From: Raffaelea ambrosiae
Taxonomy: Eukaryota > Ascomycota > Sordariomycetes > Ophiostomatales > Ophiostomataceae
Length of the DNA stretch: 64,000 nucleotides
Assembly (NCBI GenBank): GCA_002778195.1
Contig: PCDI01000004.1
Span: 10,074 to 74,073, forward strand
Direction of reading: 5' to 3'
The notes under the pieces are model-generated. The model was not told the origin of the DNA. It did not search any database and saw only the letters and a program-made list of their open reading frames with translations. Shown here in pieces: positions 22,599-34,564 of the stretch. The translations under genes and the position numbers were made by a program. How positions within the stretch are numbered: position 1 is the first letter of the stretch; every line of letters starts with the position of its first letter.

Positions 22599-24691
22599 AT
22601 GTTTCAAACACCCAAGCCACGGAGAGGCAGAGCACGGACAGAGCAAGGCGACGCCGGCTCTCATATGACGAGACAACCAGATCTTCAAGCCACTGGGGTC
22701 GAGAATTCGCACGAACAGTCGTCTAGCTTGCACTACGGCTCTTTCTCGGGCAATGGGCGTGGCGTAATTGGAGAGGCAAGCCATGCGAGAGAGGATGAGC
22801 CATTGCTAGTTGCTGCCAGTGTAGACATTGACGACTTGGAAGACGAAGATGAAATTTTACAGGGCGAGCAGGAAGGCGAGGACGGATCCGACACCGCCCA
22901 TGGCCACAGCGACGGTCGACCGTCTTGGTCCCCACCACCCGGCTTCTTCTGGATTCAGGTGGCCCTCCTGACCAACGTCTTTCTGTCCGGCTTCGACAGC
23001 ACCATCACAGCGGCTACCTATGCGGTCATCAGCTCGGACTTCTCCGCCGCCAATGCTGCTTCCTGGCTGTCCACGTCGTACCTCGTCACCCAGACGGCCT
23101 TCCAGCCGCTGTACGGCCGCGTGTCGGACCTTGTCGGACGCCGCGTCTGCTTTCTGATCTCGACGGCCACATTTGGGCTGGGCTGTGCCGGGTGTGCCGT
23201 GGCGCCGAACATTGTGCTGCTCAACTGTGCGCGAGCCGTAGCCGGTTTTGGCGGTGGCGGGCTCGTGACGATGGGTATGTACGCTACCTCTTGAGAGGCC
23301 TTCTGTTCTCATTCGTGGGGCCAACAGTGTGCCACTAACACAACATCCCAGCGACGATTGTCAACTCTGACATGATTCCGTTCCACAGACGAGGCATGTA
23401 CCAGGCCTTCCAGAACTGTGTCGGCGGCTTCGGGTCCGTCAGCGGAGCCTCCTTTGGCGGGTCCATTGCCGATACCATCGGCTGGCGCTGGTGCTTTGCT
23501 CTTCAAGTTCCCATAGCACTGGCCGTGCTCGTCATAGGTTGGTGGTCAGTGCAGGATCCCCCCGAGCTGAGCGCCAATCTGGGGGTCGACGAGCGCCATC
23601 GGGTCCATGGAGCCGGCTGGCTGGCCTTTTACGGGCAAGTGTGGTCCCAGATCGACGTTGTCGGAGCACTGTTGCTTGTTTTCGGCGTGTCTCTGCAGCT
23701 GGTCGGCCTCAGTCTGGGCGGAAACCAGCTGCCCTGGAGCAGTCCTTGGGTGTGGGGCGCTCTCGCAGGCAGCCTCGTGTTGCTCGCGTTCTTCGTGGCT
23801 GTAGAGGGTCCGTGGAAGAAGCCCAAGGTAGCGCCTCTCATTCCGCTGCGGATGCTCCGCGGCCGCCAGCCCGTGTCGACGCAGCTGGCCAACGTCAGCG
23901 TAGGCCTCACTTCATATGCCTACCTGTTCAGCCTACCGCTCTTCTTTCAGGTAGTCCTAAAAGATTCAGCCACGGTGGCCGGAGAGCGGCTGGTGATCCC
24001 TTCCCTGGCGTTCCCCGTCGGCGGCCTGATCTGTGGCGTCGTCATGTCCCGCTGGGGACTGCTGACGACGCTGGTGCGTGGCGGCGCCGGACTCATGGCA
24101 TTCGGCTGCTTCTTGGTGGCATCGCTCGGGTTCGACCGTGAATCCTCGTGGAAGTATCTCGTGTACATCTTTCCAGCAAACGTGGGACAGGGCATGGCCA
24201 ATCCAGGCCTGCTGTTCACATCCGTAGCCACCTTTGAACACTCGGGTAGGTCGTGGAATAGCTCTCTTCAGGCCAGGCTTTTATTTCCTGCTTACATTCC
24301 TTAGACCATGCCGTCTCGGCATCGTCAACCTACCTGATCCGATCGGTGGGATCAGTCTGGGGGGTGGCCATGACATCAGCGATTCTCCAAACAACATTGA
24401 GCACGCGTCTCCCTGCTGTTCTCGGAGATGTGCCAGACAAGGCCAAGGTAAAGAGAGATATCTCAATCGATAGCCTCGGTAGTTGTCAGCGGCTAACCTG
24501 GACAGATCATCGACAGCATTAGGCACTCTGTGTCGGCCTTGAAGGATTTTCCAACGGATATACAGATCCAGGCAAGGCAGGTCTACTATGAAGGCCTGCA
24601 TTATTCCTTTGTAGTCTCTGGGGCTGTGGCATTGATGGCGGTGGTGTCTGCACTGTTCATTGACGAAAAGCGTCTACGAAGCACGAAATAG
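22599..24691 (+). CDS. MFS transporter, vacuolar basic amino acid (Vba/Fnx1-like) type
   Basis: Exons 22599-23274, 23352-24245, 24305-24447 and 24506-24691 yield 632 aa; every junction splits or preserves a codon correctly. A hydrophilic acidic N-terminus of about 115 residues (EDEPLL and a DDLEDEDE cluster, suggestive of cytosolic sorting signals) precedes about 14 membrane segments (DHA2 layout). MFS motif A, GRVSDLVGRR, is near residue 175, after the family signature WLSTSYLVTQTAFQPLYG. The end of the protein (HSDHAVSASSTYLIRSVGSV ... ARQVYYEGLHYSF) fits fungal Vba2/Azr1/Fnx1 permeases. Known members move basic amino acids into the vacuole or export azoles. The exact substrate here is inferred only. 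Confidence 0.92.
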
Positions 24692-25808
24692 ACAGTACCG
24701 GATGCTCTCCTAATATGAGAGCGCAGAAAAAGTAGACAAAATAGGCCCAGCAAGGAAACTTGCGGTGACACCATGATAGGTCCTTGAATGGAAGGAACGG
24801 ACTCTGATCGCACTTTCCATATCAAGATAGAGCTCTAGGAAAAGTAGACCCCGTGTTGAATGACCGAGTATTTTTTTAGTTTTTTTTTTCGTCTCTATCT
24901 CTACATTCACATCCCTCTCAGTCGCAAAACTACACTCTTGCAAGCGCTTAAAGAAACCAAAGATAGGCTTTCGGAGTCAGATCACGTTCGACGAAACACA
25001 GCCGCGGTACTCTTGACGGGTCACCCAGGATGTACGAAGCTAGTGATGACCTTTTAATGGGAACGACCGAACAAAGCACAGGAACAGCCACTCCGCCCAT
25101 CGCAAAAGGATCTCGGACCGCAAGAACGCAGCCTGGATGGAAGATCATCGTCGCGGTTGGAGGCACTCTGGCGGAATACAAGCCAGCAACAGAAGTCAGG
25201 CCAGCCGAACTTCATGTTGGATTGGCCTCTGTGCTTGCCGTGGCACAAGCCTTCTTTCTCGCGATTCATCTCCTGAAAGGCGGTGTATCTGTTTCGGAGT
25301 TTTTTCTTGTTTTCATCCAGTTGTCCGTCTACTGGTTGTTTGCTAGTTCCACGTGATGGGGTCAATGAAATAAGAGTACAATGGGAGGTCAAGTCAACAG
25401 TTCACCGTCGCGGAGACACTGGACGAGCCTGTCTCAAGTATTATGGTCGACTAGGCTCCAGTATCCATGGCGGATGCCATTGCATTTCTTTCTACTTGTT
25501 TGTGGCTTTCTTGTTAGTTCGATCTCGCGATAGTGCAACTTACGCCTTCTCCGCAACACGGCTTCCTACACAAACACGCCTGCCCGGGAAACAGGGAATA
25601 GAAGCGGAAGGACTTTGAAAAGAATGCTCGGATGCCGAGGAGGGCTGGAGGTTTGGGAAAATAGGCAAAACTAGCAACACATGAATATCATCCGCACAGT
25701 TCAACTTTGCCGCAATATTTAGCCACGCGTCTCCCACACCGTCATAACCTTTATCACTTTCGCATTTGAGAAGACAGTTCTACGATTGTCATCATCAACA
25801 TTCTCACA
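24692..25808. other. Intergenic region with one weak ORF
   Basis: Holds the MFS 3' flank and the promoter of the 25809 gene. The only coding hint is the 108-codon ORF at 25030-25356, listed separately with low confidence. Confidence 0.5.
25030..25356 (+). CDS. Doubtful small ORF with two hydrophobic segments
   Basis: An ATG-initiated 108-codon frame. The first half is Thr/Ala-rich and polar. The second half has two hydrophobic stretches (VGLASVLAVAQAFFLAIHLL and EFFLVFIQLSVYWLF) that could be membrane helices. No family is recognised, no flanking exon joins convincingly, and the opposite strand is also open. It may be a relic or chance ORF. Confidence 0.2.
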   Translation: MYEASDDLLMGTTEQSTGTATPPIAKGSRTARTQPGWKIIVAVGGTLAEYKPATEVRPAELHVGLASVLAVAQAFFLAIHLLKGGVSVSEFFLVFIQLSVYWLFASST

Positions 25809-26360
25809 ATGGCAATCATGGCTTCTGTCAAGGCCAGATGGGCCAAACTGGCGAATTACATGTTTACGCCTGTGCCGTTCTTCGACTTGGAGGTGCTCCC
25901 GGCGAATACCCTGACAGGCCAACAACCGGCAACATTGTCCGAGGTGGTGGTTGTAGACGACCCATCTACGGCACCATCCGATTCTTTTTTCAGCACTCCG
26001 TCCCCGTACCAGCAAGGAAGGGAATCGTGGCAACTCGAAGCAGGCGAGCTTCACGAGCCACGCAAACCTCACGACGTCCATGACCTCCACGAAGTGCCTG
26101 GGACAAGTAGGCAACGTGGACAGAATGCAGAGCCTATGACATACGGACCAGACTTCCCTTTAAACTACGAATACTTCAACGTTGGTCCACTGGCTCTCTT
26201 GCGAAATGATGCTTTCTTCTCTCTGCATATCGTGGGTAGGCGGGTCCACCGGTGCGGATGCAACGTCTTCGGCCTCATGCTCGTAGTCAGCCTCGCGTTC
26301 TACATCACTATGACAGCAGCAAATTCGATCCTCTTTCTTTCGCTGTGGGGAAGGGCATGA
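25809..26360 (+). CDS. Hypothetical protein with a C-terminal membrane segment
   Basis: A single-exon frame of 183 aa with a good start context (CACAATGGC). The body is hydrophilic, Pro/Glu/His-rich and probably disordered. Near the C-terminus FGLMLVVSLAFYITM followed by ANSILFLSLW forms one long or two short membrane segments, giving a tail-anchored layout. No signal peptide and no known domain. Start context and length favour a real gene, but I know no family for it, and its position in an accessory-looking block fits a lineage-specific protein. Confidence 0.45.
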   Translation: MAIMASVKARWAKLANYMFTPVPFFDLEVLPANTLTGQQPATLSEVVVVDDPSTAPSDSFFSTPSPYQQGRESWQLEAGELHEPRKPHDVHDLHEVPGTSRQRGQNAEPMTYGPDFPLNYEYFNVGPLALLRNDAFFSLHIVGRRVHRCGCNVFGLMLVVSLAFYITMTAANSILFLSLWGRA

Positions 26361-26838
26361 TGCAACGGGAGAACACGGCGAGAGAAAGAATAGACTATAC
26401 TATCGGGGAAAGGAAACAAAGGATTACACTTCCTAGGGGAACAGTATTGTTTCTTGGACAGTTGGCAGAGAACTACATTTTGCACGAAGTTTTGGTGTGC
26501 CCAGTTTAGGCCATAGAGCTTATAACAAGAGAAAGCCCCGGCTCTAGAATCGAACGATTGCTGCTCGTATCTACCTCTTGCTTCTCCTAGGAATGGTATT
26601 TGGTGTCAAGAATCGGCTCAGAGAATGATCCAAATTTCCGCTATCAAAGCGGGATGTTTGCCCAAAGAGCCGCTGCCAGTCACAATCTCGTCCAGGAATA
26701 TTAATTTGTATTAGCCCCCAGAAAGGCAATACCATGGTATACTTTAGTTTTGTATTATCATGCATATGTTTTCATTTACGTTGTCATGACTGCAGTAATC
26801 CCAGTAAGCCCTGAAAGGCCCACAACACTGCTTCTTCC
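26361..26838. other. Convergent spacer
   Basis: Lies between the hypothetical membrane protein (+) and the ketopantoate-reductase-like gene (-). No coding or RNA feature is supported; a T-loop-like motif near 26545 was tested and rejected as a tRNA. Confidence 0.6.
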
Positions 26839-28053
26839 CTAGTCGCTGCTCTTGCTCTCGTGTGTCTGCCGCGTCCGGTACTGGATCCCCCGGCACAGCT
26901 GGTACAGCGTATTCAGCACTGGCGTGGCCACGCCCTTCCGCGCAGCCGCAGCGGCCGGCGCCCCCAGCAGGTTCTCCACCTCTAGGTAGCCCCCCTTGCG
27001 CGCGTCCACCAGCATGCTCGGGTACACCGGTGGGCCGTCCAGCGGGCCGTTCGCCTCTATCATGGCGTCCATCAGACTCTCTGGGATCGTGTGGCCGTAT
27101 GCCGCGGCCGCCGCATAAATGTCCCGCATGGCCGGCTTGACCAGACGGTCCAGCAGGTCGGGACACTGCCGCATCTGTGTAGTGTCGAGATTGGCCACGG
27201 CGCACACGGGGTTGATGGCGGCGTTGTACACGAGCTTGCGCCAGCGCGAGCCAGGCACGTCGGCGTCGTAGACGACGGACGTATGCCCCGACGCCGCGTA
27301 GCGGGCGACAAAGTCGCGGGCGGCCGCTGCCGCGGGGGACGCCTCTTGGGCCGCCTCAGAGACCGGCCCCAGGCTGGGCTGGCCATCCGGGGTCAGGGGC
27401 GGAAATGCTCCCACCTGCAGATGGTCCGGGCGAATGTGGCGGATCACGCCCGGGGTCAGCTCGGCCGAACCGCACATGCTGATGCCCGAAAGGACGGCAT
27501 TCTGTGGGAAGGCGCGCAAGAACGGGGCTTCGATTCCTAGGCCATTTTGGATCAGCAGGATCGTCGACCGGGCAGGCGTCACGGCTGGCCGGATCAGGTC
27601 CACAAGATTGGGACTCGAGATGTCTGGCGTGTTCTTGGTTGCGCAAACAATGTAGTCAAAAGCATCGACCGAAGCTGTCTGGGACACATCCGGGACGGCA
27701 TTGAGGACTAATGGGTTGTAGTGGCTGCTGGTTAGCATCGAATCCTATAACTATCACAGAGGATGCGATAAGCAAAGAGTGAAGTACAACGCCGTGAATA
27801 TCATCAACGGCCTGCATCACCCCGGTTTGCGGGGTGGGAGCGGGTGGATAATACCTCTGCTGGGGCGGAACCCGGCAATGCTGCCGTGGTCAATTGACTC
27901 AATAGTGAACCCGGACTCTTGTACCACCCGGTAATTGGAGCGCAGGACTGCCGTCACCTTGGCCTGCCCACCACGCTCCAGATTGAGGGCGGCAATGGTG
28001 CCGATGCCGCCACTGCCAACAAGCAAGACGTTGGCACAGCGAGCAAGAGCCAT
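26839..28053 (-). CDS. Ketopantoate reductase family (PanE/ApbA) oxidoreductase
   Basis: Minus-strand exons 28053-27855 and 27707-26839 join through a 147-nt intron (branch GCTAAC, acceptor TTAG, codon G|TC) to 355 aa. The N-terminus carries the Rossmann fingerprint GSGGIG (residues 13-18). Then come FDYIVCATKNTPD (the family Lys after the dinucleotide domain), IQNGLG, and the C-terminal helical domain with SRWRKLVYNAAINPVCAV, which holds the K-x3-N-x3-N catalytic set of 2-dehydropantoate 2-reductases. Family chemistry is NADPH reduction of 2-dehydropantoate to pantoate in CoA synthesis. Fungal genomes carry several divergent paralogues, many in metabolite clusters, so the substrate may differ. 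The adjacent broken GGT gene is on the same strand. Confidence 0.9.
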
Positions 28054-28484
28054 TGGTGATGTATAAAAGGCGTGGTGCCTGCCAATTGGGGTGGGAACGC
28101 CGCTGGTGGCGCGATGAGATTGAGAAAATGGCAATGTATTGGGAGTTAGTTAGTTACCTAGTAAAACTAAAGAGTGCTAATTGCCCAGTCCGGGGAAGCG
28201 AGGTCGGCAATAAAACCCACAAATGGCAGCACATATAAGGTTTTTGTCGAGACAACTAGTTACCTCGGGAATTGCAATTGGATCTTGTTTATTCATTCTA
28301 CACACTACCAACCAAACAGCAACAAAAATAAAGCAAAGGTTAGCATGAAAGGCTAAAGGCAAAAAGTGTACAGCAAAAAGGTAGAGTTGGCAAGCTACGT
28401 CTGACGTAGATTTTCCCGATTTGTATTATTTCAAACGAGGTCGAGAAGATACGGGCTCTCTTATAACAAGGGGAGGGGGTGATG
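28054..28484. other. Spacer between the reductase promoter and the GGT relic
   Basis: AT-rich, with no homologous segment seen. The GGT relic should continue into its catalytic small subunit here, but no trace is visible. Confidence 0.55.
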
Positions 28485-29499
28485 GCACCCCTCAGGTCAC
28501 CGCCGGCCGTATACACGCGGTCATCGGCCACCAGGATGTAGGAGACCTCCACAAGGACACGTAGATACGCAGCCGTGTTGTGGCCGAGTGTGGCCAAAGC
28601 TGCGACCTTGCCCATCCGGTGCCGCTCCTTCAACACACCAGCGGTAAGAAGAAGACACGACACTCTGGTCATTGGGTTGGCATCTCCCAGAGTCGCACGT
28701 TGTGGCCTGGGGCCGACTGACCTAGATACACAGATAGCAGGTCGCTGACGTCAGGCGCGAGGCTGGCGTGATGGGCAAATCCGCGGAGTGTCAGCTTTCC
28801 GCCCTGGTGCTGCAAGGCTGACATGACGGCCCTCGGTGTCAACCATCCTTGGTATAAGCAGTCAGGATGCCGAGCATCTTGGCCAGATCTGTGTTCCCCA
28901 AGATCTCTCACTTCCAAGAGGGGCACGCAGCCGCACTTGTCAGACGCGGCCGGATCGGTCTTGAGCAGCGTCCGGCACGCCCGGCCGCAGCCATCGGCCT
29001 AGATAGGCAACAAGTGGTCTTCGCACGAAGCTCAGCTTGCCGGAGCCGGGACTGCCAAGCAGTGTTGACCCAAGCGGTCGCGGCGCCAGACACGGTGATA
29101 GCGTGCACGCTTCAGGGCGGGATAGAGGTGGCCAATGGCATCGATGTCGCTGGCGACGGCCGGTGCCAAGCCGGCGGCCACGCATGTACCGTCGCATGTG
29201 ACAGCTGGTGAAGTCCGACCGCTGCCATTCAATCCGCGCACAGCACCAGTAGCTGCATCATGGAACAAGGAGAAGACGTCGCCATCCAGGCTGCCCGTGG
29301 CCGGAGCAGCAACACTCCAGAACAGCTGCAGCAGCTACGGCAGCCTCAGCAGCACTTTCGCCGGCCCCGAGAATGCGGGCCAGCCTGGCCGGCCAGTGGG
29401 TGTGTGCATGCAACGATGGCGCGGCTGTTGTAGACGACGCTGCGGCGGCTTCTGGTAGCGGAAGAAGCGGACAGGGTTGAAGCGGCCGACAGATACCAT
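28485..29499 (-). pseudogene. Gamma-glutamyltranspeptidase relic, multiply frameshifted and 3'-truncated
   Basis: Read on the minus strand, consecutive GGT-family segments appear in the right order but in changing frames: GRFNPVRF (~29499), RRSVVYNSRAIVACTHPLAG (~29455-29390), RILGAGESAAEAAVAAAAV (~29380), DVFSLFHDAATGAVRGLNGS (~29280-29215), HAITVSGAATAWVNTA (29105), GSGKLSFVRRPL (~29050), the segment LLKTDPAASDKCGC to VRLWEMPTQ ended by TGA at 28669, and LGHNTAAYLRVLVEV (~28580). At least six frame changes and one premature stop are needed. The region normally encoding the small subunit with the nucleophilic Thr is missing. Intact GGTs cleave gamma-glutamyl bonds of glutathione and its conjugates. 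Changes look like indels rather than the C-to-T pattern of RIP. Confidence 0.85.
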
Positions 29500-32400
29500 G
29501 GCTCGGGTGGAGAGCTAGTGCTATGTAATATCCGAGAACAGGACAAGGATGGTACATAGTAGATGGCATTTAGTCGTCGATACTCAGGTCATCGCAAGAT
29601 GGTTGGCCCCCTTACCTTTGTCATCGCATTGGTCCTTCCGAAAGCGGCAACTTATGCGCCTTCCTTCTGCGGTGCAGTGTGGCAAGGTGTTAATCTCCCA
29701 GATCACTGCAGCCAGGCGCTTTTCAGGCGTTCTACTTTATGCAGGTGCGCGTTAATGCGGTATGCGCGTACGAGTACACAATTACACCACCCAGTTGTGC
29801 AAGTGTCGTTCGGTTTGCATTCAGCCCTAATAGTTGGTTAGTCAATAGGTCAATAGGGAGAGACGAGCCAGTCGTTTGGCAACGCGGACTAGCAGTGAGA
29901 CGCCTTCAACGGCTCATTTCCGTCTCCCCTTTCGCCCCTCAAAATAGCGTTTCTAGGGCAGAACACAAAACACGTTGAGCAAAAAAAAAAAAAAAACCAC
30001 CAAGAACTAGAAAAATCTCTCGACAACGCCTCTCCCAGGAGATCCTAAGAAGGCGAAAAGGCAAAGAACAAACTTTTCTCGCCGGGTCTCCAGTGGATAT
30101 TGGCGCCCCTTTTACTATTAGCAAAACAACGGCGCCAGTTAAGGTTTTTTTTTGCCCCCCCTTCGCCATGCTTTTATCGTATTTGGTCGCCTCTTACTCG
30201 CCCACCATCGCGTGTTGGTATTTCTTATTAGTGCCCCATAGCGCCGGCCATGCCTTGGTTCTTGGCCTGCCTTTTCATTCTGACTTTCCTTTATTGGTGC
30301 CAACTTCCCCTTTCTGCCCCCTACGGCTGCTTTTCGCTTCTTCCACCAGGCGTGCTTCTGAAGCTGCCAGTCTGCTCTGCTCTGCTTGCGGTTCTTTTTT
30401 CGTGGCCCCCTTCCCCTATTCTGCGTCTCCCCTTTCCCCTTTCTTCGTAGGTCTGAGATGACTACGAGTACGGTGTACGATGCACTAGATGGGGACTACT
30501 TTACTTAATACTGAGACTGCTGTCTCGGTGAGATATCTACACGCCGAGGTGTGAACTGCTCAAAGGTCCATGGTAAGATGCCACGAGCGTCATAGTTGGC
30601 GGGGAAAAAACACCAAGAGAAACCAGGAGAAAAAAAAAAACCACTATTACATAGTTAGTAGATCAAACAAACCAAAGAAAAATTGGGCCATCGTCGGTCT
30701 GCCTACTATGTACGAGTATACGGACCCTGTGCGCCTTTCAACGGTACTTGCGAAATGAGGCACGGCAACACGAGGCTCTGTTGCCAGTCTTTGTGGGAAC
30801 GATGGGGGCGTGATCTGCGGAGGCGAGCTTGGGGTTAGGTAAAAGGAATACCCTATGCGGTAATAGCCAAGCTTTCCCTCGTGATGGTTTGCACTTGCTC
30901 TTAAAAACCTGCAATGCTGAATATCTCCAATTTCCACCCATATTATCCGGGCTCTGTTGCTAGCATCAACCCGCAATGACGCAGAAGTATAGAGTGGTTG
31001 CAAAATAGGAGATGCGCGCCTGCACGCAGACCCTTGCTGCCCAGAGCGAGTTCTTTTGGGGGGGTTGTTTGTTTTTGTGTTTTTGTGCAATGGCTTGGGG
31101 CCTCTCCTTTCCATGCACAGTAGCTCTGCAGAGGATGTAATTTTATGCAGCAGAGCGTGCAGTAGCCTCCGAGGCCTTGCATGCTGCTGGAACGCGTCAT
31201 CGATATGCAGTCTCGCTATAGGACAGGCCATACGAGCCGCTGCAGTCTTCAGCTCGAGCTGAGCTTCGCCTGCGCAAAACTCGCCTTCTGCTGCGCATGC
31301 TCTGTCAGACTGTGGGCGTCTCGGAATATTGGACGGACGATCCGTGGTGCCGCGGAAGACAATAGAAAAACAAAGAGAAGCAGAAGAACCGGAAGAAGAA
31401 CCAACAGGATCCTTGGGTGTGTAATACAGGATGAAAATAAGACGAAAAAAAAGGACGAAAAACCCAGAGCAAAAATAGAAAATAGCAGCCAATGGTGCTC
31501 AATATGCGAAAATACAGCCAATAAAATGCAATAGCATCACAGCCAAGCAAGGAAGGAGATTCTGCCGGGATTCAGGAATTTTGCAGCGCACACAGACACA
31601 GCCGCCCGCGTGGTTGGCTGGGGCGTGCCTGCTGGCAATCCTGGTGGATTGCAGGGGCGCCAACAAATGGGGCGAAGACGGCAAATAATACGAAGGATTT
31701 CTCGCCGACCACCGATGCCAACGGAGAGGGCTAAAAACAGACCCAACAGGTTGAGCAGCTAATAACAAGGGAGAAAAGACGACTGAACGGGCGCAAATGG
31801 CACAAAACAGACCCCTAGCACCCTAGCAGGGCCTGGGGAGAAATCGACGGAGGAGCAGACCACGCGCAAAAAAAAAAAAAGAAGAAAAAGAAGAAGGAAA
31901 AGAGCCTGCTCTGGCTGCCATGCTGTGCAGTGGCATTGCCTCTCGGGGCTAGCCCGGCCTGTCTATTGGCACTCCCGACGGCGTTGAAACGCCGGCGTGG
32001 CTTGTCGCGAGAACAACGTGCGGCAAGGACGCGTACTTTTTGCACTGCAGTTTGGGTTTGGGATCGAGATGCTACTGTGCGTATTTATCCTAAAACAGAC
32101 GATGCACGCATACTCACTACTATGTAGCTACGTAGTACTTTGGATGTGTGCCAGTGTGTCTTCATATGGGCAGATTGCGGGTGCGCCTGTGTGTTGGCTG
32201 CCCCGTGATTGCATCATACCAAACAGCAATATGGAGAAGCCCGGTGTCTGGCCTCGTATGTTGGCTCGTATGAAAGCTGGCTTCGACAGACGTGCATTGG
32301 CCGAGATGGCGACCGCGTGTTGGCCAAGCTGGCCCACGGCGCAAGGAACCGGTCGCATGCGACTTACAGGGGTGCTCCACTATGGCCGTGGGGTGTCTCA

Positions 32401-33109
32401 AGTCACGAGGTGTGGCCGGTCCCCGAAAAAAAAAAAAAATTGAAACATTCGAAAAATAGAAGCAAAAGGTTTCAGACGAAGAGTACAACGTGACTAGCTA
32501 CACCGTAGTAACAAACGACCGTAAGAAGAGAAAAGAAGAGAGACAAATTTTAAGAGTAAAAGCCACCGCAGAAAATGCTTGGTAAAAAAAAAGCAAAAAA
32601 AAAAAAAGCACCGAGCAATACGGAGGCGTTGCCCCTTTGGCTTCCCCACATCGAAACCGAGCCCAAACCGGCCTTGTAAGACGAAAGTGCGAGAACACAC
32701 AGCTCGAGCGACCGCATCCTGCCTTCTTTTCTCGTGCGTGTTTCTCGCACCGTTGCGCGCTACTTGTTTCCTGTTTCTCCGATGGCCGCCGCATGTCCAG
32801 GTGCCCGCTATGACATAGTATATAGCCTGCAGATTGGAGGGATGCCCCTGTTCGGCCAACCGGGTTGAGCCACCAGGAACAGCCAGACCGCCCAGGGAGC
32901 AGCATTTCCGTCTGGCCAATCCCGCGGGCCAAACAGCCTGTATCGGCGTATTTGTGTTTCTCTCTTTCTTTCTTTTTGTTTGTTCCCTTCCCTTTATTCA
33001 TCCTGCGCATCCTCGGAGGCCCGCTCTTTGCCTTTCCCCCACCTGTCGATTCCATACAGCACTTCCTTCTTTCATCCTCTCGCCTCTTTGCCGGAGCCCA
33101 AAATCCTAT

Positions 33110-33153
33110 GTACTATGGTACCGTGTACCAAAATACCCATAGTACTATGGTAC
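33110..33153. repeat. Duplicated GTACTATGGTAC with a 14-bp palindrome
   Basis: GTACTATGGTAC occurs at 33110-33121 and again at 33142-33153. The second copy overlaps the perfect palindrome CCATAGTACTATGG (33138-33151). Confidence 0.85.
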
Positions 33154-34541
33154 AATCCTCCCCGTGGCCCCCCCTTTCGTTCTTTTATTGGTATATGGTG
33201 AGATGTTTGGTCCCGGCTGGCCAGATGCCGTGCTCGACGCCGTACGCACAAAACGAACAAACAACCAACCAAACAGCCGAACAAACACACAGCCGTCAAC
33301 ATGGACGTGCATCCCAATATGTAATATGCTCTCTCCCTCGCAGCAGCTCGCCATCCTCCCGGGGCACTGCCTGTTCGAGGGAGCTGTCCAACAACGAATA
33401 TGTCAAAATGCCGTGCATCCTAGTTACTATGTATATAGCAAACAGCCGCTGCCTTGTGTCTTGCGAGGACTCAACCTAGTCCATCGCCCAGATATATGCA
33501 CCAGCACATGACTACATACCAAGTAGTAGAACAACCGCTTGGATCCCAGCATCAAGCTCCACCCAGCTTCTCATGACTCCTTTTTGTCGCCAATGACCCT
33601 GCAGCAGCGCCATTCTGCGCCCCTATTTTCCTGTCCTGTCTCCTGTTTCTCTTGGCCGCTGTTGCCCTCCAAGCTCCGTCCGCGTCTCCATACTGCTCCA
33701 TACCTTGCTTGAAGACCAAACGTCTGCTCCTTGGTGGCTCCAGTTTTTTTTGGGCTGTCTTAGTTTTTGGGCGTTCCGTCTCTTGTCTCCTTCTCCTTCT
33801 ATTCTTAGCCGGGGCCACTGTCTGGTCTGCTCATTCACACCATCTCCACCGCTCTCGTGTTTGGCCCTGTGCCCTGTGCCTTGTTTGCCTGTCCAAGAAG
33901 ATCCCTGTGTCACCCCCCCCCTGTCCTGCTCTTTCTTTGTGCTTGCACAACAAAAAAGAAAGTTGCCTGGGTGGCTAACGGGAAGCCGCATGCAAGGAGT
34001 ATTGGGCTGTCCAAAGAACAGTCCTTTTTTTGCCTGTCCGGTATTTTTGCCAAAAGGTCACCCACTGCCAGACACTTTTTTTTTTTCTTTTCTTTTTGCC
34101 GTTTTCCCCTCTCTTCCGGCTTCTTGGTCAACTTCTTGCAAACCCAACGCATCATACACATTTTCTTCAGAAAGTCCCCTCCGTGACATCACTGTGTGTT
34201 GGCAGCCCAAAGCCGAGACCATCGGGGACGCCAGACAACACATAGAGCCAACACCTCAAAACCACTAGCGGGTCTCGACTTATACACACCGTTTTGGGGT
34301 GTGGTCAGATCCAGTCGCAAGTCGCCAGGGGACACACCAGTGACACACCACTACCAGGACGAGAAAACAAGGGGAAACCGGTGTTGTCGATCCAAACAAC
34401 AAACGAGAAGGAAAAAATATTCACCCACCCGTGCATGCTTCACTAGAACGTTTTCGTCCTTCCTCGACAGCATCCCTGGCCAATACGAGACGGCCAAGCT
34501 AATAGCAGCTTCTCGCAAGCAGTTGAGCCGTGGCTGTGGAA

Positions 34542-34564
34542 CCCCCCCCCCCCCCCCCCCCCCC
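34542..34564. repeat. Poly-C homopolymer (23 nt)
   Basis: Twenty-three consecutive C residues in non-coding DNA. The length is hard to sequence reliably. Confidence 0.9.

Noticed and set aside
26535..26560. GTTCGATTC (minus strand), resembling a tRNA T-loop/B-box
   Set aside because: The flanking bases do not form a T-stem, and no matching 5' acceptor stem or A-box lies about 70 nt upstream.
28485..29499. Repeat-induced point mutation as the cause of the GGT decay
   Set aside because: Motifs are preserved locally with GC-rich codons and the breaks are mostly frame changes, not the C-to-T stop-generating pattern of RIP.
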